A stretch of 12,510 bases of DNA from JAICIG01 sp035532215 (GTDB lineage Bacteria > Planctomycetota > Planctomycetia > Pirellulales > JAICIG01), in the NCBI GenBank assembly GCA_035532215.1, contig DATKRK010000130.1:1-12510 (forward strand). The letters are read 5' to 3'. Below are positions 5,626 to 12,458 of the stretch, piece by piece; the stretch's first letter is position 1; the number at the start of each line of letters is the position of its first letter. The notes beneath the pieces were generated by a model, which was not told the DNA's origin, did no database searches, and saw nothing but the letters and a program-made list of their open reading frames with translations. The position numbers and the translations under genes were made by a program.

Positions 5626-6840
5626 TTAGTTCAGCGGCGGCAGGCGGTGGCCGAGCTTCTTGCGCTTGGTTTCGAGGTACTGCACGTTGTGCTCGTTGCT
5701 GGGCGAGACGATCGGCACCTGATCGACCACTTCCAGATCGAAGCCGCCGTAGATGAAGGCGTCGGTCTTCTTGGGGTTGTTGGTCAACAGCCGGACCTTC
5801 GTCAGCCCGAGATCTTTGAGCAACTGAATGCCGATGCCGTAATCGCGCGTGTCGGCTTTGAAGCCCAAGGCCTCGTTGGCCTCGACCGTGTCGAGCCCCT
5901 GGTCTTGCAGGGCGTAGGCTTTGATCTTTTCGATCAGCCCGATGCCGCGGCCTTCCTGCGGCAGATAAACGAGCGCGCCGAGGCCCTCCGCCTCGATCAT
6001 TTCCAGCGCCATGTGCAGTTGGTCGCCGCAATCGCAGCGCAGCGATTCGAGCAGGTCGCCCGTAAAGCAGGAAGAGTGCAGTCGCACGAGCGGCGCGGCC
6101 GATTTGGTCAAGTCGCCGAGCACGAACACCACCGGTTCCTGAGTTTCGTAACGCACTCCGTAGCCGATCACGCGGCCCTTGCCGTATTTGGTCGGCAGTT
6201 CGGCCTCGGCGATTCGGTAGACCAGCTTTTCGCGCTGCCGGCGGTAGCGGATCAGGTCTTCGATGGTGATGATCGACAGCTTGTGCTTGATCGCCAAGGC
6301 CAGCAAATCGTCGCGGGTGGCCCGGTCGCCGCTGTCGTTGAGGATTTCGCAAAGCACGCCGGCCGGCGCCAGTCCGGCCAGGCGAGCCAGATCGACGGCC
6401 GCCTCGGTATGCCCCGCGCGGCGCAACACGCCGCCTTCCTTGGCCATGATCGGGAACATGTGTCCGGGCCGCACGAAATCCGCAGCCTGGCTGTGCGGAT
6501 CGATCAGCGCCCGGATCGTGTCGGCCTTTTCCTGGGCCGTGATGCCCGTGCGGCAACTGCGGTGGTCGACGGCCACGGTGAATGCCGTCTTGAGCGGGGC
6601 CGTGTTCGAGTCGACCATCGGCGCGAGCTTCAACCGCTCGCAAACCTCGGGCAACACCGGCACGCAGACCTGACCGCGGCCGTGCTTGAGCATGAAATTG
6701 ACGATTTCGGGCGTGACCTTTTCGGCGGCGCAGACGAAATCGCCTTCGTTTTCGCGGTCTTCGGCGTCGACCACGATGATCATCTCGCCGCGTGCAAAAG
6801 CGGCGACCGCCGCGTCGATCGTCGAAAATCTGTTTGGCAA
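5626..6840 (-). CDS. ribBA: Bifunctional 3,4-dihydroxy-2-butanone-4-phosphate synthase / GTP cyclohydrolase II
   Basis: This 404-residue fusion catalyses both entry reactions of riboflavin synthesis: ribulose 5-phosphate to dihydroxybutanone phosphate plus formate, and GTP to the diaminopyrimidinone. The RibB half (about 1-205) shows DAEDRENEGDF at 25-35, DHRSCRTGITAQEKAD, and RPGHMFPIMAKEGGVLRRAGHTEA. The RibA half shows zinc ligands C258, C269 and C271 (HSSCFTGDLLESLRCDCGDQL), QEGRGIGL with R298, and the YGIGIQLLKDLGL and LLTNNPKK segments, so both halves look catalytically intact. No ATG fits the N-terminus. TTG at 6838-6840 is chosen because AAGGA lies about seven bases upstream. It is monocistronic, with its own promoter and with a hairpin terminator touching its stop codon. 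The leader is about 35 nt, too short for an FMN riboswitch. Confidence 0.96.
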   Translation of the reverse strand: MPNRFSTIDAAVAAFARGEMIIVVDAEDRENEGDFVCAAEKVTPEIVNFMLKHGRGQVCVPVLPEVCERLKLAPMVDSNTAPLKTAFTVAVDHRSCRTGITAQEKADTIRALIDPHSQAADFVRPGHMFPIMAKEGGVLRRAGHTEAAVDLARLAGLAPAGVLCEILNDSGDRATRDDLLALAIKHKLSIITIEDLIRYRRQREKLVYRIAEAELPTKYGKGRVIGYGVRYETQEPVVFVLGDLTKSAAPLVRLHSSCFTGDLLESLRCDCGDQLHMALEMIEAEGLGALVYLPQEGRGIGLIEKIKAYALQDQGLDTVEANEALGFKADTRDYGIGIQLLKDLGLTKVRLLTNNPKKTDAFIYGGFDLEVVDQVPIVSPSNEHNVQYLETKRKKLGHRLPPLN

Positions 6841-6882
6841 GTTTGATTCCTTCGCCCAGTCGTTCCGGACCGCTACACTAGG

Positions 6883-6912
6883 ATTATACGCCGACCCTCT
6901 TGGAATTGTCAG
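6883..6912 (-). promoter_or_regulatory. Sigma70-type promoter for ribBA
   Basis: On the minus strand, CTGACA (6907-6912) and a consensus TATAAT (6883-6888) are separated by 18 bp. Transcription would start near 6876, giving a leader of about 35 nt before the TTG start of ribBA and its AAGGA site. The -35 element lies just upstream of the divergent gene at 6929, so the two promoters may influence each other. Confidence 0.65.
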
Positions 6913-6928
6913 GACTCACGAGCCGCCG

Positions 6929-7771
6929 ATGCTGCTAGACCGCGAAGAGTACATCGAACAGGCCTATTTTTTTCGAGTGCTGGGCGAGCGGATCAAGCAG
7001 AACATGCAGACGCAAGACCTGCTGGTCTCGGTCCGCGAGGAAATTCTCTCCACGACCAAACTGCCGCTGGCCATCGACTTCCTGCGCAGCGATCTGCTGC
7101 TCTCTGGCGTGTTCGCCCCGGCGATGGCCAAGCTGGCTCACTACTTTACGGGCTTCCAGACGTTCGTCGTCGCCGAAGCGGAGCGCGAACGCGGGCGGTT
7201 CGACTTCGGGATCGCACTCGAAATTCTCCAGCGCGAAGCCGGCTATCGGGCCGAGGGCGCCACCCGGCAGGGCGCCTTTCTTTACCAGTTCGAGAGCCTC
7301 TGCCGGAACCGGCTGGGCTACGACAAGGGGTTGGACGCCATGTGCCGCGACCCGATCTACACCGACGAGTGGCGAGAGTGGATGCAAACGGTGCGGCGGC
7401 AGGTGGGCCTGGTCGACGTCGCCGATTTGATCTACGTCCGCAGCGAACATTATCTGCGCAACCGCCAACGTCAGGGGCTCGACCTCGAGGGGCCGGAAAA
7501 GCCAATTCTATTTGGCGAAAAAGAGGGTAAAATCGCCTTGGCCAACCGCCGCCGCGACCCTCTGCTGTTGTTCGCCGCTCTGGAGCGGCATTTGAACTAC
7601 CCGCAGGTCCCCCGGCCCAAACCGGCCGACGACAGTCGCTTGCTGCTGCCGATGCTGGTGCGGCGGATGGAACGCGTCGAAACGCGGCTCAAACTGCTGG
7701 AAGAAGAGGCAAAGGGCGGGATCGATTTGACCCGCTTTTACGCGAAGCTGCCGAAACCGCCCGCCGAATGA
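6929..7771 (+). CDS. Conserved hypothetical protein with C-terminal coiled coil
   Basis: A 280-residue protein starting at ATG 6929, 88 bp from the divergent ribBA. The reading frame is open further upstream, but that part lies across ribBA and its promoter, so the internal ATG is preferred; it lacks a strong RBS. The sequence is rich in aromatic and charged residues, with no signal peptide or transmembrane helix. It contains LPLAIDFLRSDLLLSG, LAHYFTGFQTFVVAEAERERGRFDF, YQFESLCRNRLGYDKGLDAM and VDVADLIYVRSEHYL, which look like conserved helical blocks. The end (about 240-265, LVRRMERVETRLKLLEEEA) is a likely short coiled coil, suggesting oligomerisation or a partner. I recall similar unannotated proteins from planctomycetes but no function. 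No catalytic motif is recognisable. It is probably a soluble structural or adaptor protein. Confidence 0.75.
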   Translation: MLLDREEYIEQAYFFRVLGERIKQNMQTQDLLVSVREEILSTTKLPLAIDFLRSDLLLSGVFAPAMAKLAHYFTGFQTFVVAEAERERGRFDFGIALEILQREAGYRAEGATRQGAFLYQFESLCRNRLGYDKGLDAMCRDPIYTDEWREWMQTVRRQVGLVDVADLIYVRSEHYLRNRQRQGLDLEGPEKPILFGEKEGKIALANRRRDPLLLFAALERHLNYPQVPRPKPADDSRLLLPMLVRRMERVETRLKLLEEEAKGGIDLTRFYAKLPKPPAE

Positions 7772-7940
7772 GGCCCCGCCGAGAAGCGGTAACCTCGGTA
7801 AAGCTGTCAAAAAATTCAGCCAACTGCGGTTCAATTGCGCCGCTCGCCGTGGTACAGTTCAGTCTGACAGGAATCGTTGAGTTCCATGAGGGAACACGCG
7901 CGGACCTCCGCACAAGCGTCTGCAGTTCTAGGTTAGGAAC
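7772..7940. other. Intergenic region upstream of CBS-kor cluster
   Basis: 169 bp without a gene. It should hold the promoter of the CBS-korAB cluster. A weak pair TTCAAT (7830-7835) and TACAGT (7853-7858) with 17 bp spacing is the best candidate, with only 3/6 and 4/6 consensus matches. Small dyads such as GTTCC/GGAAC near 7880 are unremarkable. Confidence 0.3.
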
Positions 7941-8405
7941 GTGGACATTGAGCTCAATCTGACGACCGAATCCGTTGCACGGGCCTTGCCTGCGCAACCG
8001 GTTTGCGTCGCGCCGGCGGCGACCGTCCGCGAGGCGCTCGAGCTGATGAAAGAGCGCCGCGTAAGCAGCGTGCTCGTCTGTCGCGACCAGGCTCTGGCGG
8101 GCATCTTCACCGAACGCGACGCCCTGCGAATCATCGCCGCCCACGGCGATCTGAATCAGCCGATCGAACAGGTCATGACGGGCGCCCCGGTGAGCATTCC
8201 CGCAGACGCCACGGTGGCGGCGGCAATTCAAAGAATGGCTTCGGGCGGCTACCGGCGCTTGCCGATCGTCGACGCCCAGAACAAGCCCACAGGCGTGCTG
8301 CAAGCTTCCGCCATCGTGCATTACCTGGTGCAGCATTTTCCCAGGACCGTATACAACCAGCCTCCCGTGCCTTACCCCGTGACGCAGCAGCGCGAAGGCT
8401 CTTAA
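7941..8405 (+). CDS. CBS-pair domain protein upstream of korA
   Basis: A 154-residue cytoplasmic protein consisting almost wholly of two CBS motifs (a Bateman module). CBS1 is about 12-70, with SSVLVCRDQALAGIFTERDALR; CBS2 is about 75-135, with EQVMTGAPVSIPADATVAAAI and ASGGYRRLPIVD. Such modules bind adenosine nucleotides (AMP, ATP, SAM) and regulate an attached or partner protein. None is attached here, so a partner is expected. GTG 7941 is the only reasonable start, with AGG at 7930-7932 as RBS. The short tail is Pro/Tyr-rich (VYNQPPVPYPVT). It lies 122 bp before korA on the same strand and is similar in FxERDxL and GGYRxLPV motifs to the CBS protein after korB. Regulation of the oxidoreductase is inference from position. 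Confidence 0.88.
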   Translation: MDIELNLTTESVARALPAQPVCVAPAATVREALELMKERRVSSVLVCRDQALAGIFTERDALRIIAAHGDLNQPIEQVMTGAPVSIPADATVAAAIQRMASGGYRRLPIVDAQNKPTGVLQASAIVHYLVQHFPRTVYNQPPVPYPVTQQREGS

Positions 8406-8527
8406 TCCCCCCGCAATGGCTTCCACAGCCCCCTGCAGTCTTTTCAATTTCATAGAAACAAGCTCAGGCGTTAGGCTCGGGCTTGATTCTGCTTCGTTCG
8501 TTTTTATCTAAGGAACAGCGAGCTTCT
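8406..8527 (+). other. Leader region before korA
   Basis: 122 bp between the CBS gene and korA, with no ORF worth calling. It ends in AAGGA (8512-8516), 11 nt before ATG 8528, which is the best ribosome-binding site for korA. It is AT-richer than the flanking genes. No terminator hairpin is evident, so readthrough from the CBS gene into korA is plausible. Confidence 0.4.
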
Positions 8528-10390
8528 ATGGCTACAACGACTTCCGGCGCATCCAAGCCGATCGTGGACCTCGAATCGGCCACGGTGCGCTTTTGCGGAG
8601 ACTCGGGCGACGGCATGCAGTTGGCCGGCACGCAGTTGACCAACACTTCTGCGTTGGCCGGCAACGACGTGGCGACGTTTCCCGACTTTCCCGCCGAGAT
8701 TCGCGCCCCGCGCGGCACGAAGGCCGGCGTGAGCGGCTTTCAAATTCACTTCGCCAGCAAGGAGATTTTTACTCCCGGCGACTCGGTCGAAGCGTTGGTG
8801 GCCATGAACCCGGCGGCGCTGGCGACCAATATCGGCGACCTGGTGCGCGGCGGCATTCTGGTAGTCAATCAAGACGCCTTCGACGAAAAGGGGATGAAGC
8901 AGGCCGGCTACACGACCAACCCGCTCGAAGACGCCAGCCTGTCGGCCTATCAGGTGTTCCAGGTCGAGATGACCCGGCTGACGCGGCTGGCGGTCGAAGA
9001 GTGCGGGTTGGGCCAGAAGGAAAGCGACCGCTGCCGGAACTTTTATGCGATGGGCCTGGTGTTCTGGCTCTACGACCGCTCGCTGGACCCGACGCTGCGC
9101 TACATCGACGCCAAGTTCGCCAAGAAGTCGCCCGCGGTGGCCGAAGCCAACCGCCGCGCCTTGCACGCCGGCTACAACTATGGCGAAACGACCGAAGCCT
9201 TCGCCGCGCAGTATCGCGTGCACAAGGCCGTGCTCAAGCCGGGCGTGTACCGCAACATGACCGGCAACGAAGCGACGGCCTACGGCCTGATGACCGCGGC
9301 CAAGCGCAGCAATTGCCCACTATTCTTGGGCAGCTACCCGATCACGCCGGCCAGCGACATTCTGCACGAGTTGTCGCGGCACAAGAACTTCGGCGTGGTC
9401 ACGTTCCAGGCCGAAGATGAAATCGCGGCCGTCACTTCGGCGATCGGCGCCTCGTTCGGCGGGGCCATGGCCGTGACCACCTCCAGCGGGCCGGGCATCG
9501 CGCTCAAACAAGAAGCGATGGGCCTGGCCGTGATGACCGAACTGCCGCTGTTGATCGTGAACGTGCAGCGCGGCGGCCCGAGCACCGGTTTGCCGACCAA
9601 AACCGAGCAGGCCGACTTGCTGCAAGCCATGTTCGGCCGCAACGGCGAATGCCCGATGCCCGTGCTCGCGGCGTGCAGCCCTGCCGATTGCTTCGACGTG
9701 GTGCAAGAGGCCTGGCGGATCGCCGTGCGGTTCATGACGCCGGTGATGGTGCTGACCGACGGCTACCTGGCCAACGGCTCCGAACCGTGGCGAATTCCCG
9801 ACGTCAACTCGATGCCGCCGATCGAAGTCAAGCACCCGAGTGCGGGGCACAACGGCGACGTGTTCCATCCCTACGAGCGCGACGAGCGACTGGCGCGTCC
9901 GTGGGCGGTGCCCGGCACGCCCGGTTTGATGCACCGCATCGGCGGGCTGGAAAAGCAGGACATTACCGGCAACGTCAACTACGAGCCGGAAAACCACCAG
10001 TACATGATCAACACGCGGGCCCGCAAAGTGGCCGGCGTGGCCAACGACATTCCCGACCAGGAAGTCGACGGCCGGGAGAGCGGCAAGCTGTTGGTCGTCA
10101 GTTGGGGCGGCACCTACGGCGCCTGCGCCACGGCCGTTCGCGAGGCGAGCGAAGCGGGCGGCTCGGCGGCCCACTGCCACCTCCGCTACCTGAACCCGTT
10201 CCCGAAGAACCTGGGCGAAGTGCTGGGCCGCTACGAAAAAGTGCTCGTGCCGGAATTGAACCGCGGCCAGTTGCGGATGATGTTGCGGGCCGAATACCTG
10301 GTCGACGCCATCGGCTTGAACAAGATCAAGGGCAAACCGTTCACGGTCTCCGAACTCGTCGACAAGATGCAAGAACTGTTGGCCGACTGA
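8528..10390 (+). CDS. korA: 2-oxoglutarate:ferredoxin oxidoreductase, fused gamma-alpha subunit
   Basis: A 620-residue KorA of the fused type. The gamma domain (about 16-220) begins TVRFCGDSGDGMQLAG and contains DFPAEIRAPRGT and VAMNPAAL. The alpha domain (about 245-620) has RNMTGNEATAYGL, the GSYPITPAS motif at 268-276, QAEDEIAAVTSAIGASFGGA and GPSTGLPTKTEQADLLQ, as in the family acting on 2-oxoglutarate. With KorB it catalyses CoA-dependent oxidative decarboxylation of 2-oxoglutarate to succinyl-CoA, reducing ferredoxin, and in principle the reverse. ATG 8528 is preferred: a TTG at 8483 would add 15 residues but lacks an RBS, whereas AAGGA lies upstream of 8528. Separate KorC/KorD subunits are absent, as expected for the two-subunit form known from mycobacteria. 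Substrate specificity versus other 2-oxoacids is inferred from overall similarity. Confidence 0.93.
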   Translation: MATTTSGASKPIVDLESATVRFCGDSGDGMQLAGTQLTNTSALAGNDVATFPDFPAEIRAPRGTKAGVSGFQIHFASKEIFTPGDSVEALVAMNPAALATNIGDLVRGGILVVNQDAFDEKGMKQAGYTTNPLEDASLSAYQVFQVEMTRLTRLAVEECGLGQKESDRCRNFYAMGLVFWLYDRSLDPTLRYIDAKFAKKSPAVAEANRRALHAGYNYGETTEAFAAQYRVHKAVLKPGVYRNMTGNEATAYGLMTAAKRSNCPLFLGSYPITPASDILHELSRHKNFGVVTFQAEDEIAAVTSAIGASFGGAMAVTTSSGPGIALKQEAMGLAVMTELPLLIVNVQRGGPSTGLPTKTEQADLLQAMFGRNGECPMPVLAACSPADCFDVVQEAWRIAVRFMTPVMVLTDGYLANGSEPWRIPDVNSMPPIEVKHPSAGHNGDVFHPYERDERLARPWAVPGTPGLMHRIGGLEKQDITGNVNYEPENHQYMINTRARKVAGVANDIPDQEVDGRESGKLLVVSWGGTYGACATAVREASEAGGSAAHCHLRYLNPFPKNLGEVLGRYEKVLVPELNRGQLRMMLRAEYLVDAIGLNKIKGKPFTVSELVDKMQELLAD

Positions 10391-10469
10391 TTCTCCTGCG
10401 AACGCATTCATCCGGATCCGATTTACCCCGAACAGAGATTCTTTTCGAAAGACCAAGGTCCATCCTCTC

Positions 10470-11492
10470 ATGGCTACTGACGTTTCCTTGCAGGTGCTCA
10501 GCCCCAACGATTTCGCCAGCGATCAGGACGTGCGCTGGTGCCCGGGCTGCGGCGACTATTCGATTCTGGCCCAAATGAAAAAGGTTTTGCCGACCTTGGG
10601 CGTGCCGCGCGAGAAGACGGTGTTCATTTCCGGGATCGGCTGCTCCAGCCGCTTCCCCTACTACATGAACACCTACGGCATTCACTCGATCCACGGCCGC
10701 GCCCCGGCCGTGGCCACCGGGCTGAAGACCTCGCGGCCCGACCTGTCGGTGTGGGTCATCACCGGCGACGGCGACGGGTTGTCGATCGGCGGCAATCACC
10801 TGATGCACTGCATCCGCCGCAACATCGACCTGAACATCGTGATGTTCAACAACCGCATTTACGGCCTGACCAAGGGGCAGTATTCCCCCACCTCGCCGGT
10901 CGGCAAGGTCACCAAGAGTACGCCGATGGGCGCCATCGACAACCCGCTGGCGCCGCTGTGCATCGCCATCGGTTGCGAAGCGACCTTCGTGGCCCGCTCG
11001 ATCGACACCAACATCAAGCACCTGGGCATGGTGCTGAAGCGCGCCGCCGAGCACCGCGGCGTGTCGTTCGTCGAGGTCTATCAGAACTGCAACGTGTTCA
11101 ACGACGGCGCCTACGACTACGCCACGAATCGCGACACCAAGGCCGACACCACGCTGGAACTCGAACACGGCAAGCCGCTGATCTTCGGCAAGAACCGCCA
11201 GAAGGGCATCCGGCTCAACGGCATGAACCCCGAGATCGTCGAGCTGGGCAAGGGCATTTCGGAAGACGACCTGCTGTTCCACGACGAGCAGGCGCCCGAG
11301 CCGACCTTGGCCTACCTGCTCAGCCGGATGCGCCATCCGGAGTTCCCCGAGCCGATCGGCGTGTTCCGCGACGTCGACCGCCCCAAGTACGACGAACTGG
11401 TCAACGCCCAGATCTCCGAAGCCCGGGCGGCCAAGGGCGAGGGCGATCTGCAAAAGCTGTTCAACGCCGGCGAGACTTGGACCGTCGAATAG
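10470..11492 (+). CDS. korB: 2-oxoglutarate:ferredoxin oxidoreductase, beta subunit
   Basis: A 340-residue thiamine-diphosphate subunit, partner of KorA 79 bp upstream. The TPP/Mg motif is GDGDGLSIGGNH at 99-110, closing with NN at 127-128 and followed by YGLTKGQYSPTS. Four cysteines placed as the proximal [4Fe-4S] ligands of this family are visible: C24 and C27 (RWCPGCGDY), C58 (SGIGCSSR) and C207 (YQNCNVF). The tail (about 220-340) is the usual beta extension with ARAAKGEGDLQKLFNAGETW. ATG 10470 has only a weak AAGG about 11 nt upstream, so expression may lean on coupling to the korA message. The electron acceptor should be a ferredoxin encoded elsewhere, since none lies nearby. The 3' flank carries a MITE-like element and then a zinc-ribbon/CBS gene. 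Confidence 0.94.
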   Translation: MATDVSLQVLSPNDFASDQDVRWCPGCGDYSILAQMKKVLPTLGVPREKTVFISGIGCSSRFPYYMNTYGIHSIHGRAPAVATGLKTSRPDLSVWVITGDGDGLSIGGNHLMHCIRRNIDLNIVMFNNRIYGLTKGQYSPTSPVGKVTKSTPMGAIDNPLAPLCIAIGCEATFVARSIDTNIKHLGMVLKRAAEHRGVSFVEVYQNCNVFNDGAYDYATNRDTKADTTLELEHGKPLIFGKNRQKGIRLNGMNPEIVELGKGISEDDLLFHDEQAPEPTLAYLLSRMRHPEFPEPIGVFRDVDRPKYDELVNAQISEARAAKGEGDLQKLFNAGETWTVE

Positions 11493-11530
11493 AAGTATGG
11501 TAGGCTGAGCAGTAGCAGGAACGCGAGACC

Positions 11531-11641
11531 CTGTAGGGCACGCCCTCCGTGGCGTGCCGGGAACCGGGCGCCCAACGCGTTCCGGGCGGAACGCCGCCGC
11601 GGGCTTTCCGGGCGGAACGCCACCGAGGGCGTCCCCTACAG
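11531..11641. mobile_element. 111-bp MITE-like element with terminal inverted repeats
   Basis: The left end CTGTAGGGCACGCCCTC and the reverse complement of the right end CTGTAGGGGACGCCCTC match over about 30 bp with roughly three mismatches, defining terminal inverted repeats. The interior has two 26-bp direct repeats beginning TTCCGGGCGGAACGCC at 11580 and 11606, each with its own dyad. It encodes no transposase, so it would be a non-autonomous element or a palindromic repeat. It sits in the 206-bp gap between korB and the CBS gene. I recall similar CTGTAGGG...GCGTTCCG repeats in planctomycete intergenic regions, but cannot search. Its transcript could fold into a long hairpin and reduce readthrough. 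No clear target-site duplication is visible. Confidence 0.75.
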
Positions 11642-11698
11642 AACGGTGCAAACACGCTGAGACTCTTTCACGCCGCGTTCGTCGGCGAGGAGGTCGGA

Positions 11699-12223
11699 AT
11701 GCTGCTCTGCCCTTATTGCGGCGAGGAAAACATCGACGGCGCCGACGCCTGCGACGAGTGCCTGCAGCCCTTGGCGTATCTCTCGAAGCCGCGGCCGGCC
11801 TCGCCGCTGGAACACAGCCTAATCAAAGACCGCGTATCGACGCTCTCGCCCCACCCGGCGCTGGTCGTCGAAGACGAGACCGCCGTCGGCGAGGTGATGC
11901 AATTGATGGTCGAGCAGGCCATCGGCTGCGTGATGGTGCTCCGCGAGCACGAAGTGGTCGGCATCTTCAGCGAGCGCGACGTACTGCTGCGGATCGGCGT
12001 ACGGGCCGCGGAATTCTGGAATCGGCCGGTGCGCGAGTTCATGACCCGTTCGCCCGAAACCGTCGACTCCGAAGCGCGGATCGCTTTTGCGCTGCACAAG
12101 ATGGACGTGGGCGGCTACCGGCACTTGCCCGTCACCACCGACGGCCGCATCAGCGGCGTGATCTCCGTCCGCGACATCTTGCGGTACATCACGGACGATT
12201 TGGCCTCGGCCGGCGGGAAGTAG
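11699..12223 (+). CDS. Zinc-ribbon protein with CBS pair, downstream of korB
   Basis: A 174-residue protein starting at ATG 11699, supported by GGAGG about six bases upstream and by the N-terminal motif beginning immediately after it; the open frame upstream runs through the MITE and is not used. Residues 4-21 form a C-x2-C-x10-C-x2-C zinc ribbon (CPYCG...CDEC). Two CBS motifs follow: about 50-100 (MQLMVEQAIGCVMVLREHEVVGIFSERDVL) and 112-165 (VREFMTRSPETVDSEARI, MDVGGYRHLPV, ISVRDILRYI). The CBS pair should sense an adenine nucleotide, while the ribbon could bind protein or nucleic acid. It shares FxERDxL and GGYRxLPV with the CBS gene upstream of korA, so the two are probable paralogues flanking the oxidoreductase. 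Its target is unknown. Confidence 0.88.
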   Translation: MLLCPYCGEENIDGADACDECLQPLAYLSKPRPASPLEHSLIKDRVSTLSPHPALVVEDETAVGEVMQLMVEQAIGCVMVLREHEVVGIFSERDVLLRIGVRAAEFWNRPVREFMTRSPETVDSEARIAFALHKMDVGGYRHLPVTTDGRISGVISVRDILRYITDDLASAGGK

Positions 12224-12282
12224 CACGCCAGCGGCGCCCCTCAAGGGGCTGAAGCGAAAACGGGAGCGGACGCTTTCGTTGC

Positions 12283-12302
12283 CCCAGGCATAAATGCCTG
12301 GG
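12283..12302. repeat. REP-like palindrome, copy 1
   Basis: CCCAGGCAT and ATGCCTGGG form a perfect 9-bp stem around AA. It is followed by CTAC, as if half of a GTAGCCCAGG...CCTGGGCTAC unit. It lies 60 bp after the CBS stop and might act as a weak transcript-end hairpin, but there is no T-run. Confidence 0.75.
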
Positions 12303-12353
12303 CTACGGAAAAGAGTGCGCCCGTTCACGGAGACGTTTACCTCACTGTTTACC

Positions 12354-12375
12354 TAGCCCAGGCGTTTACGCCTCG
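12354..12375. repeat. REP-like palindrome, diverged copy 2
   Basis: TAGCCCAGGCGT is followed by TT and ACGCCT, so only the inner 6-bp stem AGGCGT/ACGCCT is intact. The right arm is broken by CG where GG would complete it. The left flank TAGCCCAGGC matches copy 3. Confidence 0.65.
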
Positions 12376-12434
12376 TTGTTCTACACATCTTTTCCGCTGG
12401 ATTTCCGAGATCGCCTTCGGCCACAACCTTTTGC

Positions 12435-12458
12435 GTAGCCCAGGCATTTATGCCTGGG
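12435..12458. repeat. REP-like palindrome, copy 3
   Basis: GTAGCCCAGGCAT, TT, ATGCCTGGG: a perfect 9-bp stem (12439-12447 with 12450-12458). Its core is the same as copy 1 but its loop is TT instead of AA, so it reads as the same unit in the opposite orientation. Confidence 0.75.

Noticed and set aside
5165..6643. 492-codon minus-strand frame across ribBA and the lemA end
   Set aside because: Out of frame with the clearly catalytic RibBA and crosses the terminator hairpin; composition is that of a shadow frame.
6841..6928. FMN riboswitch before ribBA
   Set aside because: The gap to the divergent gene is 88 bp, the predicted leader is about 35 nt, and none of the conserved FMN aptamer blocks are visible.
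8483..8527. TTG start adding 15 residues to KorA
   Set aside because: No RBS upstream of the TTG, and the added residues are not typical of KorA; AAGGA precedes ATG 8528.
9320..10507. 395-codon minus-strand frame opposite korA
   Set aside because: His/Val/Gly-rich antisense translation; korA on the other strand carries intact family motifs.
10341..11651. 436-codon minus-strand frame opposite korB
   Set aside because: Antisense to korB, no domain signal, runs into the inverted-repeat element.
11549..11698. Upstream extension of the zinc-ribbon/CBS gene
   Set aside because: Would begin inside the MITE-like element; GGAGG and the zinc ribbon support ATG 11699.
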